Shown in pieces: positions 62,996 to 64,000 of a DNA stretch of 64,000 nucleotides. A program made the position numbers and the translations under genes. This stretch comes from Lachnospiraceae bacterium (GTDB lineage Bacteria > Bacillota > Clostridia > Lachnospirales > Lachnospiraceae): contig JAAUZH010000009.1 of assembly GCA_014804675.1 (NCBI GenBank), positions 221,684-285,683 on the forward strand, given 5' to 3'. Numbering within the stretch: the stretch's first letter is position 1; each line of letters starts with the position of its first letter. Under the pieces are notes generated by a model. That model ran no database searches and was not told where the DNA came from. It worked only from the letters and a program-made list of their open reading frames with translations.

Positions 62996-63760
62996 ATGAT
63001 TATTTTTAATGCAGACTTGGATAATACACTGATATATTCATATAAACATGATATCGGACCTGCAAAGAGAAATGTTGAAATATATCAAGGAAGAGAAGTT
63101 TCGTTCATTACGGACAAATCATACGAACTATTGCAGAAAGTAAAAAAAGAAATTCTGATCGTTCCTACCTCAACCAGAACAATAGAGCAGTATGAGCGTA
63201 TAAATTTAGGAATCGGAAATTTTAAATATGCGCTTGTATGTAACGGTGGTGTTCTACTGGTGGATGGAGTGAAGGACGAAAGATGGTACCAGGAATCTTT
63301 AAGATTAGTATCTTTGAGTACTGCTGCCATCAATACGGCATTGAAGTTGTTAGAAGGAGATTGGCGGAGAAAATTTGAACTTCGATTAATAGAAAATTTG
63401 TTTATCTTTACGAAATGTAACGAACCTGAGAAGGTGGTATTCGATTTAAAAGCGCAGCTTAATACCGATTTGGTAGATGTGTTCAATAATGGTGAGAAGG
63501 TATATGTGATACCATCAAGTCTAAATAAGGGCGCTGCAATTGGACGACTGAGAGCTATGCTTAAGCCGGATTTTGTTGTTGCTGCAGGTGACAGTGAATT
63601 TGATATATCTATGGTTGTAAGGGCAGATAGAGGCTTTGTTCCAGATGGATTCAAGAAAAAATATGGAGTTGATGAAGAAATACATGAAGTCGGTTCAAAT
63701 AGCATCTTTTCAGAAGCAGTCTTGGAGGAGTGTATAAAAATAAAAGCGGAACTGTCATGA
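62996..63760 (+). CDS. HAD phosphatase of the Ter cluster
   Basis: A 254-residue HAD hydrolase with motif I NADLDNTLIYS (about 5-15), motif II VPTSTRTIEQY near 51-61 and motif III/IV VAAGDSEFDISMV near 198-210, the Cof/sucrose-phosphatase subclass with a C2 cap. HAD phosphatases are part of the Ter-linked metabolite module with TRSP, StiP and CitE-like enzymes. TTAGGAGAAAGAGGA precedes the ATG at 62996; an earlier start would read through the terminator hairpin. Confidence 0.88.
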   Translation: MIIFNADLDNTLIYSYKHDIGPAKRNVEIYQGREVSFITDKSYELLQKVKKEILIVPTSTRTIEQYERINLGIGNFKYALVCNGGVLLVDGVKDERWYQESLRLVSLSTAAINTALKLLEGDWRRKFELRLIENLFIFTKCNEPEKVVFDLKAQLNTDLVDVFNNGEKVYVIPSSLNKGAAIGRLRAMLKPDFVVAAGDSEFDISMVVRADRGFVPDGFKKKYGVDEEIHEVGSNSIFSEAVLEECIKIKAELS

Positions 63761-63778
63761 GCTCCGCTTTTATTTCAT
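63741..63778. terminator. Bidirectional terminator at end of Ter locus
   Basis: TAAAAGCGGA (63741-63750) pairs perfectly with TCCGCTTTTA (63763-63772). It overlaps the stop of the HAD gene and also follows the convergent partial gene at 63797. Confidence 0.85.
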
Positions 63779-63796
63779 ATCTCATTCATTCATCAA

Positions 63797-64000
63797 TTAG
63801 TCCATACTTACCCTGACTCCACTCCTTCGCTCAGAAGGTTGAATGATTACGGTAACAGCAGAATTTCCATGCCATTCGAATTGATAGGATTCTCCAGAGG
63901 TCTGCCCGATAAAGGTCTTCCAGGAAACGTCAGCAGTTACTTGTGGATCGCAAGGACCATTTCCGACCCAGCATATAACGGCATCTGGATCCACCGAAAT
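63797..64000 (-). CDS. C-terminal end of an unidentified protein (partial)
   Basis: An open frame runs from beyond the right edge of the window to a stop at 63797-63799. The last 67 residues are beta-rich with Trp, Gly and Thr (AVICWVGNGPCDPQVTADVS, YQFEWHGNSAVTVIIQP). The frame is open through base 64000, so the GTG at 63994 is probably not the true start. No family is recognised from this piece; its convergent position beside the HAD gene does not show whether it belongs to the Ter locus. Confidence 0.5.
   Translation of the reverse strand: MSVDPDAVICWVGNGPCDPQVTADVSWKTFIGQTSGESYQFEWHGNSAVTVIIQPSERRSGVRVSMD

Overview
The window comes from a low-to-mid GC spore-forming Firmicute, most likely a gut Lachnospiraceae (Blautia-like). 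The evidence is purine-rich ribosome sites, a sporulation sigma-G gene next to ylmC and nrdR, a yqeG-aroE-aroK-aroQ-efp block, an NADP-type glutamate dehydrogenase, and DUF5688 and SH3b surface proteins. No species name can be read from the sequence alone.

Bases 1 to about 19,590 are the right-hand part of a prophage-like element whose left end lies outside the window. It has a repressor/operator switch, a recombination and replication module (Sak4-like ATPase, SSB-like protein, HNH-AP2 and ERCC4 nucleases, CHC2 primase, DUF927 helicase, and a cluster of GTGTAA repeats that looks like an origin), then a methylase, terminase, portal and minor capsid genes. No major capsid, tail or lysis gene follows. 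The element ends with an AbrB-like regulator and a large serine recombinase. Directly beyond the recombinase stop lies the C-terminal two-thirds of spoIIIG (sigma G), cut inside the conserved FSTYAVPM region. The arrangement is that of a skin element, but in the forespore sigma factor gene.

Bases 20,100 to 33,000 are host core genome: glpK, an HD hydrolase, ylmC, nrdR, the yqeG-aro-efp block, an ABC exporter, tRNA-Arg(CCG), an SH3b protein and gdhA. Bases 33,100 to 36,500 are a degraded zone with fragments of a RelE-type toxin, a McrB-like gene and a DUF4179-like gene. It also holds an IS4-family insertion sequence that has landed inside a long foldback repeat.

Bases 36,600 to 47,200 carry a sigma/anti-sigma pair with a paralogous lipoprotein. 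Next is a queuosine-precursor salvage operon (radical SAM plus YhhQ transporter) behind a preQ1-I riboswitch. A second foldback repeat, degenerate tandem repeats, and a two-component system with a three-gene ABC transporter follow. The two foldback repeats share a nearly identical core of about 76 nt, while their arms differ at nine positions, every one compensated in the opposite arm.

Bases 49,500 to 63,800 form a tellurite/stress (Ter) locus: a TRSP phosphoribosyltransferase, a StiP/PRTase protein, a CitE-like aldolase, a trypsin-like protease fused to a YceG-type module, a dead rhomboid gene, YceG, TelA, three TerD proteins, a P-type ATPase and a HAD phosphatase. By family knowledge this combines a metal/stress-sensing complex with a nucleoside-like metabolite pathway.
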